From assembly GCF_000384195.1 (NCBI RefSeq), contig NZ_KB913034.1, positions 1,309,714-1,373,713 of the forward strand: a DNA stretch of 64,000 bases. The letters run 5' to 3'. Positions 17,949 through 26,958 of the stretch are shown here, piece by piece. The stretch comes from Allobaculum stercoricanis DSM 13633 (GTDB taxonomy: Bacteria; Bacillota_I; Bacilli_A; Erysipelotrichales; Erysipelotrichaceae). The notes beneath the pieces were generated by a model. That model was given only the letters and a program-made list of their open reading frames with translations, had not been told where the DNA came from and made no database searches. The position numbers and the translations under genes are program-made. Numbering within the stretch: position 1 is the stretch's first letter; each line of letters begins with the position of its first letter.

Positions 17949-18974
17949 TCATTGTTTTTTTACTGTCTTGGTTTGATCGCTCGCAAATAGCGTATCTAAA
18001 TTGAGATCAGCCGGTGGTTTTTGCAAGGTATCATGGACATCTTTAGGCATCTTCAAAATATTAGGGGATAGTTTGAGCATCGCAATCCCCAACCATGCCC
18101 AATATGCAATGTACCAAAATGGCGGAATGGGTGTTTTTTTCCAATTAAAGTCTGCCGGTACAAATTTGGCATGATCTTTACGATGAACAAATAAAATCAG
18201 CGTATAGATCAATACCATGTCCGTATTATAGTATTGAAGATCAAAAGAGAATTTTTCTCCTTTAAACAGTTTATTAAATTCTTGTTCTTGATATTGATAA
18301 GCCCGACGCATTAAATAAACCGTCTCTAAAGACATGCAATTGGTTAAAGAACCAAAGCGTTGGGCATAGTGATAATAGCGATTTGGAATCGTTCCGACTC
18401 TTTTTGCTTTTGCAATGGCTTTAAAGATTGTGCACGTATCTTCAAAACCTTTCATATTTTCCGGAAAGTGAACACCATCAAAACATTCGCGTTTATAGAG
18501 TTTTCCCCAAGGATAATTATTTAAGTAAAATTCTTTCGCGAGCATTTTCATCGCTTCTAAAGTAGAGAAATCTTTGCGAAAAGTCGGTTTTCGATAAAAT
18601 GGAATCGGACCATAATCCATGACAAAGTTGCATTGGACAACATCCAAATCTCGCTTAATTGCCGCTTGATACAATTTTTCAATCATGTGGTGATCAATAA
18701 AATCATCACTATCGACAAACGTAATATATTCGCCATGGGCTTGTTCTAAAGCGCGATTTCTTGTTTTCGAGATCCCAGCATTTTCGTAGGAATACACTTT
18801 TACACGTGAGTCTTTTTTTGCATACTGTTCAAGTTTTGAAAGTGAATCATCCGTGCTGCCATCATTGATGACAACAATTTCTAAATCTTTGTATGTTTGA
18901 TTCAATAAACTTTTCATACAACGATCAAGATATTTGGATGTGTTATAAACAGGGACAAGTACAGAAATCAACAT
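17949..18974 (-). CDS. Family 2 glycosyltransferase
   Basis: A 341-residue GT-A enzyme. The N-terminal catalytic domain has 'LISVLVPVYNTSKYLDRC', 'VVINDGSTDDSL', 'ENAGISKTRNRALE' and the metal-binding 'YITFVDSDDFID'. The C-terminal third is hydrophobic-amphipathic with a 'FWYIAYWAWLGIAMLKL' segment, suggesting membrane association. Such enzymes build capsule, teichoic acid or glycolipid sugars; the substrate is not readable. I chose ATG 18974 (GGAGG 4 bases upstream) over the in-frame TTG at 18989. It stands alone. Confidence 0.85.
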   Translation of the reverse strand: MLISVLVPVYNTSKYLDRCMKSLLNQTYKDLEIVVINDGSTDDSLSKLEQYAKKDSRVKVYSYENAGISKTRNRALEQAHGEYITFVDSDDFIDHHMIEKLYQAAIKRDLDVVQCNFVMDYGPIPFYRKPTFRKDFSTLEAMKMLAKEFYLNNYPWGKLYKRECFDGVHFPENMKGFEDTCTIFKAIAKAKRVGTIPNRYYHYAQRFGSLTNCMSLETVYLMRRAYQYQEQEFNKLFKGEKFSFDLQYYNTDMVLIYTLILFVHRKDHAKFVPADFNWKKTPIPPFWYIAYWAWLGIAMLKLSPNILKMPKDVHDTLQKPPADLNLDTLFASDQTKTVKKQ

Positions 18975-19114
18975 GAAACCTCCAGGCAAGATGGATCAAT
19001 ATCGTGGATCTTGCCAAACGCATTCTGAACCAATTTACTCGAATCGCTCATCGCTGACAAGCACTTCGTTTAATTGATACGCTTTTGTCTCATAAAATAA
19101 GATCAAAAAGTCAA

Positions 19115-19147
19115 AATAAAAAACCAACCCCAAAAATTCAGAGTTGG
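19115..19147 (-). terminator. Terminator of the ABC permease gene
   Basis: CCAAC...GTTGG stem with a 14-base or smaller loop, followed on the minus strand by a T6 run and ATTTTG. Confidence 0.65.
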
Positions 19148-19212
19148 AACTATTTTAGCTAAATATAAAGGATTTAAACTTACTCTTCTGTTTGATTGTC
19201 AAGATTTCATTT

Positions 19213-19992
19213 TCATTTTTCACAATTATGCGCATTCCTTGTTTTTGTAAAGAAGCCACGAATGCAAAAACTCCAAAGTTTTTCAAATCCCCATGCCAAT
19301 AGAACAAGCCAAATACTCCAGGCCAAAACCCCGGCTGCATTTAAATCCAAACGTGCCATTTGAATATGACGACCAATTCCACTAGCTAGACCAGTCAAGA
19401 TTTCCGACGTGACACAAACTTTAAATGCCATCGACGAAGCACTCTTAAGCGCTGCAGCAAATGCCGATTTTAACATCGGGATACAAATCGAAACCATCAA
19501 TACCTGTTTAGGTTGTGGGTATAGTTTCCAGATCGGATGCCATGTTTCAATAATCGCATCTAATTGCTCAACAAAGATTCGATAAATCATTGGACATAAA
19601 AGAAAGATGCCCGTTAAAATCACCGTCATATTCCGTGATGTCCAAAACAATAACATGATGATGTAACACACATTTGGAACTGTTTGCATCAATGCCGAAA
19701 TTCGATCTAAAGGATAACGAAAGATCCTAGAATAAAATGTAGCCAAAAAACTGAGCGGCAAAGCGAGGATAAAAGAAAAAAACAAAGCAATTAGCGCTCG
19801 TAACATTGTAGAGGCACACGCCTGCCACATCTCAATCGTTTGAATTTGCACAATCATTTGCCAGGCAACAGCAAGAGGAGAAGGAATAATTAAAGGATTG
19901 GCCACCACAATTGAAACGACTTGCCAAAAAACAAAAGCGCCTAAAACAAAATAGAAGGCATCTATGTGATGTTGGCTTGAACTATGATTCAT
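19213..19992 (-). CDS. SsuC/TauC-type ABC transporter permease (orphan)
   Basis: A 259-residue permease with about six transmembrane helices. It resembles nitrate/sulfonate/taurine/pyrimidine-precursor permeases: 'NPLIIPSPLAVAWQM' near the N-terminus, 'SFILALPLSFLATFYS', 'LDRISALMQTVPNVCYIIM' and the closing 'GLASGIGRHIQMARLDLN'. The cytoplasmic coupling (EAA) loop is degenerate: the usual EAA...G is replaced by 'AIIETWHPIWKLYPQPKQV'. No ATPase or binding-protein gene is adjacent; the gene has its own terminator. Its partners must lie elsewhere or it is a relic. Confidence 0.8.
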   Translation of the reverse strand: MNHSSSQHHIDAFYFVLGAFVFWQVVSIVVANPLIIPSPLAVAWQMIVQIQTIEMWQACASTMLRALIALFFSFILALPLSFLATFYSRIFRYPLDRISALMQTVPNVCYIIMLLFWTSRNMTVILTGIFLLCPMIYRIFVEQLDAIIETWHPIWKLYPQPKQVLMVSICIPMLKSAFAAALKSASSMAFKVCVTSEILTGLASGIGRHIQMARLDLNAAGVLAWSIWLVLLAWGFEKLWSFCIRGFFTKTRNAHNCEK

Positions 19993-20325
19993 ATTCTCTA
20001 TATTCTCTTTCTCGATTTGTATTCATTTTTGATCCTTCTTCTTGTGGCCTACAACTTTTCAATCCTATTCAGTTTTACCCAATTCATGATGATTTGCAAG
20101 GCGTGTTTGTCACACATATTTTTCTCGAATCTCTTCTTCATTTCAATTTATTTATTTTTGCTTTCCTATTATTTATTGAAAGAGAACGCTTTGTTTTTCG
20201 TTTTGGATCAGCGTAGGCCCTCAATTTGATCATTTCATCACAAGTTTTTAGTCGAACATGTGGAATCAAGTTTACAATTTTAAATCACTATTCTATGATT
20301 TAACCGTTGAAAGAGGAGAAAATTC
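19993..20325. other. Divergent intergenic region, ABC permease / pfp
   Basis: About 330 AT-rich bases between divergent genes. The right end holds the pfp promoter (20271-20299). The rest contains no gene I can support; the short frames there are hydrophobic by composition only. Confidence 0.5.
20271..20299 (+). promoter_or_regulatory. pfp promoter
   Basis: TTTACA (20271-20276), 17-bp spacer, TATGAT (20294-20299), 26 bases before the ATG, which has AAAGAGGAGAAAATTC in front of it. Confidence 0.75.
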
Positions 20326-21990
20326 ATGACTATTTCACCATTACAAAAAGCACGCTATGAGTACGCCCCAAAACTTCCTGGCATGCTCAGACATGGAATT
20401 CAAGAAATTTCCGTTAAAGAAGGCTTAGCTACACAAAGTGTTGCTGACCAAGAAAAAATCCAAGCGTTATTCCCTAACACTTATGGAAAACCTGAAATCA
20501 CTTTCGTTAAAGGTGATGCAAAAGACGTTACTCCATCCAAAAAAACAGTTGGTGTAATCCTTTCTGGTGGACAAGCTCCAGGTGGACACAACGTTATTTC
20601 CGGTTTATATGACGCTTTAAAAGCATTAAATCCTGAAAACACTCTACTTGGTTTCAAAGGTGGACCAAGCGGATTAATCGAAGACTCTTATGTAGAATTT
20701 ACAGATGAATTCATCGATGAATACCGTAACACAGGTGGATTCGACATCATCGGTTCTGGCCGTACAAAATTAGAAACTCAAGAACAATTCGCAATTGTTG
20801 CTGAAGTTGCTAAAAAACACGGTATGAACGCAATCGTAATCATTGGTGGTGATGACTCCAACACTAACGCTGCTGTTTTAGCTGAATACTTTGCTGCTCA
20901 CAACACTGGCGTTCAAGTCATTGGTGCACCAAAAACAATCGACGGTGACTTGAAAAACGACGATATCGAAACTTCTTTCGGTTTCGACACAGCAACAAAA
21001 ACTTATTCTGAAGTCATCGGAAACATCGAACGTGATGCTAACTCCGCTAAAAAATACTGGCACTTCATTAAAGTTATGGGCCGTTCCGCTTCTCACGTTG
21101 CATTAGAATGCGCTCTTGAAACTCAACCAAACATCTGCTTAATTTCTGAAGAAGTTGCAGAAAAGAAAATGTCTTTAGCACAAATCGCTAACTACATTGC
21201 TGATGCTGTTGAATATCGTTCTAACCATGGCGAAAACTTCGGTGTAGCAATTATCCCAGAAGGTGTTGTTGAATTCGTTCCAGAATTCTCTACATTAATT
21301 TCTGAAATCAACGAATTACTCGCTGGTTCTAAAGCTGATGCATTCAACGCTCTTCCATCTTGGGCTGAAAAATATGCATTCATCGAAAAAGGCTTAACTG
21401 CTGAATCTATGGATGTATTCAAAATTCTTCCAGTTGGAATCCAACAACAGTTATTCTTAGAACGTGACCCACATGGTAACGTCCAAGTTTCTTTAATCGA
21501 ATCTGAAAAACTGTTCTCCGCTTTAGTTGCTGACGAACTTGCTCGTCGTAAAGAAGCTGGCACTTACAAAGGAAAATTCAATGCTCTTCACCACTTCTTC
21601 GGTTATGAAGGACGTTGCGCATTCCCATCCAACTTCGATGCTGACTACTGCTACTCTTTAGGTTATAACGCTGCTCTGTTAATCGAAAATGGTTTCAACG
21701 GTTACTTATCTAAAGTATCTAACCTTTCTAAACCAGCTGAAGAATGGGTTGCAGGTGGTATGCCAATCACTAAAATGATGAACATGGAACGTCGTCATGG
21801 TGAAGACAAACCAGTTATCCGTAAAGCATTAGTTGAACTTGAAGGTAAACCTTTCAAATTCTTCGAAGCTCATCGTGATGAATGGTCTAAAAACACTTGC
21901 TACACATATCCAGGTGCAATCCAATACTATGGACCAGCTGAAGTTTGCGATTTAACAACTCGTACATTAGCTCTTGAAAAAGGCGAATAG
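20326..21990 (+). CDS. pfp: Pyrophosphate-dependent 6-phosphofructokinase (long form)
   Basis: A 554-residue PPi-PFK that reversibly phosphorylates fructose-6-phosphate with pyrophosphate. The Gly-rich '[17 protein letters not shown]' binds phosphate. 'GGDDSNTNA' (174-182) carries the second Asp that marks PPi instead of ATP use (ATP enzymes have GGDGS), and 'PKTIDGDL' (202-209) is the catalytic loop. The length fits the plant-beta-like long group. Codon use is strongly biased toward a small codon set, suggesting high expression. Own promoter and a strong terminator; monocistronic. Confidence 0.95.
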   Translation: MTISPLQKARYEYAPKLPGMLRHGIQEISVKEGLATQSVADQEKIQALFPNTYGKPEITFVKGDAKDVTPSKKTVGVILSGGQAPGGHNVISGLYDALKALNPENTLLGFKGGPSGLIEDSYVEFTDEFIDEYRNTGGFDIIGSGRTKLETQEQFAIVAEVAKKHGMNAIVIIGGDDSNTNAAVLAEYFAAHNTGVQVIGAPKTIDGDLKNDDIETSFGFDTATKTYSEVIGNIERDANSAKKYWHFIKVMGRSASHVALECALETQPNICLISEEVAEKKMSLAQIANYIADAVEYRSNHGENFGVAIIPEGVVEFVPEFSTLISEINELLAGSKADAFNALPSWAEKYAFIEKGLTAESMDVFKILPVGIQQQLFLERDPHGNVQVSLIESEKLFSALVADELARRKEAGTYKGKFNALHHFFGYEGRCAFPSNFDADYCYSLGYNAALLIENGFNGYLSKVSNLSKPAEEWVAGGMPITKMMNMERRHGEDKPVIRKALVELEGKPFKFFEAHRDEWSKNTCYTYPGAIQYYGPAEVCDLTTRTLALEKGE

Positions 21991-22022
21991 TCTTATTCAA
22001 TCATTAATCCATACTAAAAATT

Positions 22023-22054
22023 GCCGAATCCCATTTTGCGGATTCGGCTTTTTT
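22023..22054 (+). terminator. pfp terminator
   Basis: GCCGAATCC/GGATTCGGC stem with T6 tail, 32 bases after the pfp stop. Confidence 0.9.
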
Positions 22055-22180
22055 ATATCCAAAAATCAATACTTACACATTCCTGATCAAGATCTATTCA
22101 TAGGCATCTAATTTGATATCAATACGAATTCGTACTAATAATGATGGTGTCAATTCACTACAATGTATGGGAGGGAGAAC

Positions 22181-22633
22181 ATGACAGATGATCGAGCGGA
22201 CATACGAAGGTTGATGATCGCACTCAATCAAATCGATGGCATCTATTATTACATTGCCAAAAAAGCGGGGACAAAAGGAAATATGATTTTTCTTCTCTAT
22301 GCCCTTAGTGATGGCCAACCTCATAGTCAAAAACAAATTAGCGAGGAATGGTTAATCCCCAAAACTACGATCAATACGGTCGTAAAAGAGTGTATTCAAA
22401 AAGGATATGTGAAAGTTTCGGCTCTAGAAAAGAAAGAAAAAAAGCTTGAACTAACCGAAACGGGCAAACAATATACACAAACGATATTAGCCCCACTTTT
22501 TGAAACGGAACATCAAGCTTTAGATCAAACGATCAAAAATTATTCGCCTGATTTTATCGAGGCTCTTGAATACTTTTCTTGTCGATTGATTCAACAATTC
22601 ACGACATCACTTGGAGATGAAGAACATGAATGA
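22181..22633 (+). CDS. MarR-family transcriptional regulator
   Basis: A 150-residue winged-helix protein from the ATG at 22181, which has GGGAGGGAGAAC in front; an ATG 18 bases upstream overlaps that site and is rejected. Helix-turn-helix around 'SQKQISEEWLIPKTTINTVVKECIQKGYV' and the wing 'LEKKEKKLELTETGKQ'. It overlaps the following MATE gene by 8 bases, so it probably senses a substrate of that exporter and represses the pair. Confidence 0.88.
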   Translation: MTDDRADIRRLMIALNQIDGIYYYIAKKAGTKGNMIFLLYALSDGQPHSQKQISEEWLIPKTTINTVVKECIQKGYVKVSALEKKEKKLELTETGKQYTQTILAPLFETEHQALDQTIKNYSPDFIEALEYFSCRLIQQFTTSLGDEEHE

Positions 22634-23969
22634 TCAATCGACTTATTTTTCGCAAGAAAAACCGACAAAAGTATTCCTTCATTGTGCACTTCCTGCAATG
22701 TTCAGTATGGTATTTAGCGCTATATATGTCATTGCCGATGGCATTTTTGTTGGACAATTCGTTGGCGAAAACGCGCTAGCGGCCGTCAACTTAGCAATGC
22801 CTCTAGTGAATATTTCCTTTGCGATCGCCGATATGATTGCAGTTGGTTCTGCTGTTGAAATTGCGATGCTGCTTGGGCAAAAAGAGCATAAACAAGCCAA
22901 TATCATGTTTAGCGTTTGTGTCAAAATGACATTCGCTGTTTCCGTTGTGATTGGCCTACTCTTTCTCTTGTTCACTAAACCCATCTTTATGTTAATGGGA
23001 ACAAGTGGACAAGCGCTTGAATATGCATATCAATACATGCTGATTTATGCGTTTTTCTCACCACTAACCATGATTTATTATGCAGCGGACAACTATTTAC
23101 GCATTTGTAACCGGCAAAAATACAGTATGATTTTAAACATCTCCACCGCGTTATTAAACATCGTTCTCGACTTTCTTTTGATCGTTGTGTTTGATGGTGG
23201 TGTTTTAGGTGCTGCTTTTGCAAGTTGCATCAGTATGGCGATTGGTAGTTTCTTTTCCCTACTACCCTTTGCGCGAGGCAAGTTAGAACTTCGCTTTACA
23301 CGCGGAAAGATTGGTGCCAAACAATTTCTTTCCTTACTTGCGAATGGTTCCTCAGAATTTTTCAGTAATATTTCTGGCTCCATTATGGCCTTTATTTTGA
23401 ACCTTGTATTGATGGATCTTGGTGGGACAAGAGCTGTGGCCGCAATGTCGATCGTATTATATGTCGATAGTTTAATGGCGACGATGATCTTTGGAATGTG
23501 CGATTCCATGCAACCACCGATTAGTTATTGCCATGCTGCCGGACTCAAGAAACGAGTGGCTTCTTTTGAAAAACGCGTGTTAGGTTTTGCAGCTCTATTA
23601 TCGTTGATCGCATTTGTGCTCTTACGTTATCACAACGATCAAATCATCCCTTTATTTGCAAATTCGCAAGATTTGGATCTAATCCAATTAGGGGAACAAG
23701 CGATGAGCATCTTTGCCTTCTCTTATTTAGCAAACTGGATTTCTCGTTGTCTTTCGAGTTATCTTACGGCTTTGGGAAAAGCTGTCCAATCGTTTATTAC
23801 CTCGATTTGTGGAACTTTGATTTTCCCACTTGTCGGTTTAGCGCTATTAGCACCGACTTTTGGATTTAATGGGGTTTGTTTCATGCCTGTCCTTGCCGCT
23901 ATATTCAGTGCTGTTTTAGCCATTGTTTTAGCCATTTCAGCGACACGAAAAACTTATCCAGCTCAATAA
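22626..23969 (+). CDS. MATE-family multidrug efflux protein
   Basis: A 447-residue, 12-helix antiporter starting at ATG 22626 (GGAG 9 bases upstream, inside the marR end). MATE signatures include 'FLHCALPAMFSMVFSAIYVIAD' type entry sequence, 'GIFVGQFVGENALAAVNLAMP' and, in the second half, 'AVAAMSIVLYVDSLMATMIFGM'. Such proteins export cationic drugs with Na+ or H+. Coupled to the MarR gene; the pair ends at the 23991-24026 terminator. Confidence 0.92.
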   Translation: MNDQSTYFSQEKPTKVFLHCALPAMFSMVFSAIYVIADGIFVGQFVGENALAAVNLAMPLVNISFAIADMIAVGSAVEIAMLLGQKEHKQANIMFSVCVKMTFAVSVVIGLLFLLFTKPIFMLMGTSGQALEYAYQYMLIYAFFSPLTMIYYAADNYLRICNRQKYSMILNISTALLNIVLDFLLIVVFDGGVLGAAFASCISMAIGSFFSLLPFARGKLELRFTRGKIGAKQFLSLLANGSSEFFSNISGSIMAFILNLVLMDLGGTRAVAAMSIVLYVDSLMATMIFGMCDSMQPPISYCHAAGLKKRVASFEKRVLGFAALLSLIAFVLLRYHNDQIIPLFANSQDLDLIQLGEQAMSIFAFSYLANWISRCLSSYLTALGKAVQSFITSICGTLIFPLVGLALLAPTFGFNGVCFMPVLAAIFSAVLAIVLAISATRKTYPAQ

Positions 23970-23990
23970 TCCTTTTCTCTAACAAAATTC

Positions 23991-24026
23991 AAGACTGACG
24001 ATTTAATTGGTCGCCAGTCTTTTCTT
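23991..24026 (+). terminator. marR-MATE terminator
   Basis: AAGACTG...CAGTCTT stem followed by TTCTTTTTC, 22 bases after the MATE stop. Confidence 0.8.
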
Positions 24027-24202
24027 TTTCTCTTGTTTTTGAAATGATCAAAAATCCAAAACCCGATCTAAAAAGGCTGAATATTCATATAACCTCTAGA
24101 TCACATCAATCTTAGCTCAATTAGATTTCGTGCAAAACCGGTGTTAAAAACAGGTGATTTGGACATATCTATGCCAATCGTTTTTAGATAAAAAGCAAAA
24201 AA

Positions 24203-24257
24203 ACTCCCTTTGCCAGAACTTGTCGATCGTATCGACAAAAGTCTTTAAAAAGGGAGT
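24203..24257 (-). terminator. Terminator of the LevR-like gene and sugar cluster
   Basis: ACTCCCTTT.../...AAAGGGAGT arms enclosing a second hairpin (TTGTCGATACGATCGACAA), followed by T7 on the minus strand. Confidence 0.85.
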
Positions 24258-24286
24258 ATTTTATTGCATGTTTTAGGCCTAGAGCA

Positions 24287-26914
24287 CTAACACTTTTTAA
24301 TGATTTGAATGATATATGCAATTTCATTATCATCAAATTTGATATAAAACTCATCTTCGATGAGACTTAAAACTTCACATAAATCATTGTATAATCGCTT
24401 GTTTTTGCTGATGAGTTCTTTTGCGTTAACATTTCGCGTTGATCTCTCATCATTTTGCAAGCGATAAGTTGCACAAGCTAAATGCATGAACAAGCCAACC
24501 TCTTGGTCTGATGAAAGGCCATGTGTGACTTTGCGAATTTTCATGATTGTTTTTGGTAAGACTTCTTTTAATAAATCAAAGTCAAATCCTACCAACTCTT
24601 CTTTTAGATATTCATAGATGGCATCGTAATTGACGGACATCACTGATTCAACCGAACTAGAAGACAACAACAATTCTAATTTATCTGGCGAGGTATCAAA
24701 TAACTTAGAAATCGGAATATAAGGAATTCCATATAATTTCGGATCATAAACACCAATGACACAAATCACTTTTTGATTTTTTTGAATCTGATTCACTTTC
24801 TTCAATAAATACTCATGATCCGATATTGCCATCGGGATAATCTCCGTATTTTCTAAATACACATGTTGCTCAATGTAGTTTTTGATTTGGACAGCGGCCC
24901 CATCCCCAGTCATACATAAAGAAATAATCACTTGTGGTTTTTCTTGTTTTTGGTATGACTGTTCAATTTCTGGATACATCGATTGATACGAATTCATTAC
25001 ATCGTTATAAATATCATCTAACGAGTTATGGCAACTTGCTTTTCGTGAACAATCCAGAGCAATTAAAGTTGCCGGAATGCAGAACGTTTTGATATTGATT
25101 CCCGTTTCCTTAGAAATCATTTCCGCCATCGTTTTCAAAGACCCCATGTCATAGAGCATCAAAATCCCTTTACCTTGATGGATTTCGACAATTGTTTCAC
25201 TTAACTCTTCATACACTTTTTGCATGTCTTTATCGAGCGATAAATCAAAAGAGAAAATATTTCCCTCATTGACTAACGTATTTGCGACTTCGACAATACT
25301 GCTTGCTGTACTGTTACCATGCATGGCAACCAAGACAACAGGTTTTGGCTCCTGGATTTCTTCAATCTGTTCTCTCGAGATAAACATCGATAAAAAGACA
25401 ACTTCATCGATCGCAATTTTGATATCAAATTCTTTTTCCAATAAAGAAGTAAACTTTGAACAAAAGATATATTCTTCATTGTACATTTTGATCGCAGTAA
25501 CGATTTGTTCGTTCGTCATTTTTTGGGATGTTCCCTGTCGTTCAATCATTGCTGATAGATGCAAGCACATTCCATAAAAGACGGAGTTGGAATAAATTCG
25601 ATCAAAACGAATCGAAGCGTCTTTTAAAAATTGATCAACTAAGCCAATGATTTTCGGATCTACTACTTTGGCAATAATATCTTTATCAATTTCTTTTTGT
25701 TCAATATTCGAATTTAATTTTTGGAATCCGTAATCCAAATCTGCGTGAAGAATTGTCATAATGTCTTGATCTTCCACACCATGCGATTTCAATTCTTCTA
25801 CTTTACGGTCGATCATATTGTAGTAGTTATCGTCTGATGCGATAGCATTCTCATCCTGACTTGCATTCATTTCTTGACTAGAGAAACTATAAAGATAATT
25901 GTCGGGAATAATCTGTTCAATTTGCGTTCGATATTTTCGATAAGACAAAAAGCCTTTGCGAACGTAATTTGGAAAATCATGAATGTTTAATTCAATTTGG
26001 CTATCTTCTTTATCAAAATTTCGGGCATAACCATTGGCACAACCTAATTGAATATCCATTCTCAATTGTTTGATATTGAGCTGACATGGATACAACATTA
26101 AGCAGCGCAAAACTTCCGAGTTGATCTTGATGTTTTTATGAATACATTCAACTTCTTTTTGGAAAAACAATTGAATCAAATCGAGTCGTTCTTCAAAGGT
26201 TCGATTGGCTAAAGATGGCAAATCGATCACGACAGAAAACTTCGATCGATACAAGCTCAAATAAGAAGGATTAATCGAATCATCAATGGAATACACTAAA
26301 ATCATATTGCTCGAAGAATTTTGTGCCATTTCCACATAATTGAGCAATAAATTTTGAATGTCGTGGTATAGCCGATTAATGTGATCGATAAATAACACGC
26401 CACCTTGGGCTCGTTTCATAGCGCCAAATTCTTCAGACAGAAAAATGTCACGTATTTTTTCGTTCGATTCTTCCGCTAAATATTTGCAATTGATTTTGAC
26501 AAATGGGGCTTCATCGTCAATCACATGGTTTTCTTTCGCATATTCATAAATCAACTTGGCCAATAAACTTTTTCCGGAACCATCTGGTCCAGTGATCAAA
26601 AGGGGAAGTGAATGTCCGGGATACATCAAAGCTGCTTTAATTAACTGAACAGTTTGTTTTAAGCTACCATCGCTTCCAATCATTGTCTGAAAACAAGATT
26701 GGTCTTTTTCCTTCACCAATGAGTAATACACTGGTCTTCCATTCGTTTTCTTCACACGATTTTCTTTTGCCAATTCATTTAATAATTTACTCAAATTCGA
26801 ACGCTGCATTTGCAAGGCTTCCGACAATTGTTGCGTCGTAAAATGAACTTCTTCTTGCGTAGCTAAAACTTGTTTTTGCATGTATTCCAAAACAACATCT
26901 TTAGATAATTTCAT
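24287..26914 (-). CDS. LevR-type PRD regulator with degenerate AAA+ domain
   Basis: An 875-residue PTS-controlled regulator. Order: N-terminal winged helix (about 1-70); AAA+ domain (about 85-320) with Walker A 'GPDGSGKS' (109-116); PRD1 with His452; an EIIA-Man-like domain with His532 ('VLVAMHGNSTASSI'); an EIIB-like segment ('IISLCMTGDGAAVQ', about 660-750); PRD2 with His811. In LevR/DagR proteins the AAA+ part activates sigma-54 through a GAFTGA loop. Here that loop is missing (the segment reads 'IFLSEEFGAMKRAQGGVLF') and the Walker B Glu is His ('FIDHINRL'). It is the last gene of the PTS cluster and surely senses its phosphorylation state, but probably not by sigma-54 activation. Confidence 0.9.
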   Translation of the reverse strand: MKLSKDVVLEYMQKQVLATQEEVHFTTQQLSEALQMQRSNLSKLLNELAKENRVKKTNGRPVYYSLVKEKDQSCFQTMIGSDGSLKQTVQLIKAALMYPGHSLPLLITGPDGSGKSLLAKLIYEYAKENHVIDDEAPFVKINCKYLAEESNEKIRDIFLSEEFGAMKRAQGGVLFIDHINRLYHDIQNLLLNYVEMAQNSSSNMILVYSIDDSINPSYLSLYRSKFSVVIDLPSLANRTFEERLDLIQLFFQKEVECIHKNIKINSEVLRCLMLYPCQLNIKQLRMDIQLGCANGYARNFDKEDSQIELNIHDFPNYVRKGFLSYRKYRTQIEQIIPDNYLYSFSSQEMNASQDENAIASDDNYYNMIDRKVEELKSHGVEDQDIMTILHADLDYGFQKLNSNIEQKEIDKDIIAKVVDPKIIGLVDQFLKDASIRFDRIYSNSVFYGMCLHLSAMIERQGTSQKMTNEQIVTAIKMYNEEYIFCSKFTSLLEKEFDIKIAIDEVVFLSMFISREQIEEIQEPKPVVLVAMHGNSTASSIVEVANTLVNEGNIFSFDLSLDKDMQKVYEELSETIVEIHQGKGILMLYDMGSLKTMAEMISKETGINIKTFCIPATLIALDCSRKASCHNSLDDIYNDVMNSYQSMYPEIEQSYQKQEKPQVIISLCMTGDGAAVQIKNYIEQHVYLENTEIIPMAISDHEYLLKKVNQIQKNQKVICVIGVYDPKLYGIPYIPISKLFDTSPDKLELLLSSSSVESVMSVNYDAIYEYLKEELVGFDFDLLKEVLPKTIMKIRKVTHGLSSDQEVGLFMHLACATYRLQNDERSTRNVNAKELISKNKRLYNDLCEVLSLIEDEFYIKFDDNEIAYIIQIIKKC

Positions 26915-26958
26915 ATTCCCTTGCCCCCTTTCTTAACCCAATTGATTTCCATTTCGCT

